Source: Tillus elongatus (lineage: Eukaryota; Arthropoda; Insecta; Coleoptera; Cleridae). From it: a DNA stretch of 64,000 nucleotides. Within the stretch, counting starts at the first letter, position 1. Every line of letters begins with the position of its first letter. Where the stretch lies: the NCBI GenBank assembly GCA_964006375.1, contig OZ023269.1:61243968-61307967 (forward strand). The letters are read 5' to 3'. Positions 62,161-64,000 of the stretch are shown here, piece after piece. The position numbers and the translations under genes were made by a program. The notes under the pieces are model-generated. The model had not been told where the DNA came from and made no database searches. It saw only the letters and a program-made list of their open reading frames with translations.

Positions 62161-62279
62161 AGGAGTAAACTCATAAACTGTATGCGTAGGGTTGCCGTCC
62201 AGTTATCTAAGTATTTTTGATGTTAGTATAGCACAAACTATCCAAGTGATAAAAACTCTACTCAACACCACACGCATTT

Positions 62280-63120
62280 AAATATTACATGTCCGGCTGT
62301 TTACACTACGCCGAAAACAAAGTGCTGACAGATATCAGTAAACTCAACAGTGGCTCCTCCTCTTGAAAACGTTTTATCATCCTGGTAGCCCTATGTCAAA
62401 ATATGAAATATGTCCACAAACGACCAGATGTGAAAGACGTGGGAACCTATTTCGATAGCGACGACTGCATGAAATGGTCTGGCTTACCAAGAACACCTCT
62501 ACACAACGATTACCTAGTTGAAACTTCTACTTTAAACATGACCAAGATCAAGGCTGATATGGTCCCACGGTGAGACCTTACTGGTGAAGGCTCATACTAA
62601 CTGATTCTTATCTGTGCAGATCAAAGTACATTTTGATATTTATATCAACTGGTTCTCTTATATGTCTAACTGTATTTATGTTAATATTCTTTTGTGTTAA
62701 CTGTAGCAGTTCATTAGAAAATAATTATCTCAAATATATCTGTTAATAAATGTATATAAAGGAAAACGTTAGTTTTTTATTTAAGTGGTTAAGAAACCTT
62801 TATCGTGACAAGATGTCAGCAAAGAAGATCATATGAGGTATTGAGAGTCGTGCTCGTTACAAGTCAAAAGCAGTGCTCTATGCACATCTGCGCAGCGAAG
62901 CCACAAATTAAAAGTATGTGAATCGTGGGAAGTTGAAAAATGTCTATGTTAAATCAAGCTTTCAAAATAGAATGGCTACTTATCGTATTAATACGAAAAG
63001 CACTAACATAAAAGATTTCCGTGAAAACAATGAAACATGTATTGTTTCAGCTAATTAAAGCTGTTTCAGCTAAACATTATGCAATTAAAATCACTTGGCA
63101 TTGTTTGGTTTGTATATGTT
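62280..63120 (+). pseudogene. Unassigned coding-like remnants, possibly Polinton
   Basis: Frames give HYAENKVLTDISKLNSGSS, KDVGTYFDSDDCMKWSGLP and DYLVETSTLN at 62300-62560, and SRARYKSKAVLYAHLRSEA with SSFQNRMATYRINTKSTNIKDF at 62850-63020. Amino-acid use looks coding but I recognise no domain. The Polinton integrase 4 kb to the left makes a Polinton origin plausible. Confidence 0.25.
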
Positions 63121-63615
63121 TCATAATCAAGAAAGAAAATAAATGAAATCATTCAATACTTAAAACAAAAATGTTACAGTGTCAAATAATTATGAAAATA
63201 CCTCTCAGGAATTCATCTAGGAAATTTAGAGTTGCAGAATTGGAGTTTTCCGAAGTCGTGAGTGGTTGGATGTTGGAACGTCTTTTATGGCTGAAGATAA
63301 ATGTTAATAAAGGTATTTTAAAATAAAACTGTGGTAAATAAAAAATATTTTATTTTTACAACGGTTGTTTTATTTAGGTAACAAGTTTACAATTTAAGCA
63401 AATTATAGCATACAATTTCTAATACCACAAATACATTTTTTTTAATTAAATTTAACAGCGTGATACATTGGTGTGTCTGCTACCAGGTTCGGCAATCTTA
63501 ATCGTTTTTTAAATTGATAACATCCTCGCTGTAACTACATTTCAATAAAACCTCTTTAATATAACTTTTTATGATAACACCTTTCACGTAACCTCTATCT
63601 ATCCGCTCTTCGATA

Positions 63616-63831
63616 TTATGTTTTTTCTTTTATGTTGGGTAATTCTTCTAAAATAACGGTACCACAATCATAATCCATACACTGCTGTGTTCCTTGTAGA
63701 AACTTGATTTGTTTAGATATATCTGCACTCAATAAACCTAACGTTTTCGGTGTCTTGAACATATAATGTGCAGATTGATAACCATTATAAATTACTATTT
63801 CTCTGTACCTGGAGCAATCAAATACAGACAT
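63616..63831 (-). CDS. Hypothetical ORF, 71 codons (possible Polinton relic)
   Basis: MSVFDCSRYREIVIYNGY then KTPKTLGLLSADISKQIKFLQG and CMDYDCGTVILEELPNI. Upstream text in other frames (RLHLNSKQIPTEGMN near 63930) suggests the ORF is the end of a longer broken gene extending past the right edge. No family assigned with confidence. Confidence 0.35.
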   Translation of the reverse strand: MSVFDCSRYREIVIYNGYQSAHYMFKTPKTLGLLSADISKQIKFLQGTQQCMDYDCGTVILEELPNIKEKT

Positions 63832-64000
63832 GTAATATTTTGTAAAGAGCTTCTAATCCGAGGTAGGTTTAGGTTATCTACCAACATACAAACGTTCGAT
63901 TTAATTTACTTGGTTAAAGTTCAAATTCATACCTTCTGTGGGGATTTGTTTAGAATTTAAATGAAGTCTTATATCTGGAATGTATTTTCTAACGTTGATG

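Overview
The window is eukaryotic, AT-rich and repeat-laden, and looks like an insect (at least arthropod) genome. The evidence is a pair of errantivirus-type LTR elements (tRNA-Ser-type primer site, 422-bp LTRs, baculovirus-F-like env), a copia element with the insect-type internal tRNA-Met primer site, I/jockey, R1/LOA and R2-like LINEs, a pogo-like transposon, Helitron and Polinton relics, a tRNA-derived SINE, spliced introns and very long (TA)n and (AC)n arrays. There are no operons, Shine-Dalgarno sites or CRISPR arrays. The species cannot be named from sequence alone.

Layout. 1-22.9 kb is a nest of transposons. An R2-like LINE (+, 3' part at 21673-22882) was split by a copia element (-, 4466-21672). 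The copia 3' LTR was then interrupted by an I/jockey-group LINE (-, 1-4465). The copia gag leader received two errantivirus-like elements in opposite orientation: a decayed one (-, 16409-21351) and a young, nearly complete one (+, 8845-16404). Both sit on the same 4-bp target CGCG, which now occurs three times. 22.9-25.6 kb holds jockey-like RT and R1/LOA-like RNase H fragments (-), ending at (TA)n arrays around a perfect 39-bp-arm palindrome. 26-36 kb is mostly unassigned, with SINE copies, a 1.04-kb (AC)n array, dispersed hammerhead-like motifs and a decayed LINE 3' end.

36.1-44.6 kb (-) holds the only convincing multi-exon gene. It encodes a zinc-finger protein with a tyrosine-recombinase-like (Crypton-like) domain and a C-terminal Myb-like helix region. 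The splice phases of five exons agree, but there are two homopolymer frameshifts and one in-frame TAG. 45-47.5 kb holds a Helitron gene cut in two, with the halves in opposite orientation, each half abutting a (TA)n array; one inversion would restore collinearity. 48.4-51.6 kb has a 70-bp tandem repeat, a LINE EN-RT linker, an errantivirus env scrap and a foldback DNA transposon. 52.6-55.3 kb is a pogo-like transposase with repeated GGGGTGACTTCGGAC motifs at its 3' side. 56.4-64 kb mixes errantivirus, Polinton/Maverick and jockey/R1 relics, including an inverted pair of endonuclease fragments and another hairpin palindrome.

Almost every coding region here belongs to a selfish element, so there is no host pathway to reconstruct. 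The most informative content is the order of insertions, the expression signals kept in the errantiviruses (a -1 slippery heptamer and a splice donor/acceptor pair for env), the Crypton-like gene, and the rearrangements around microsatellites.
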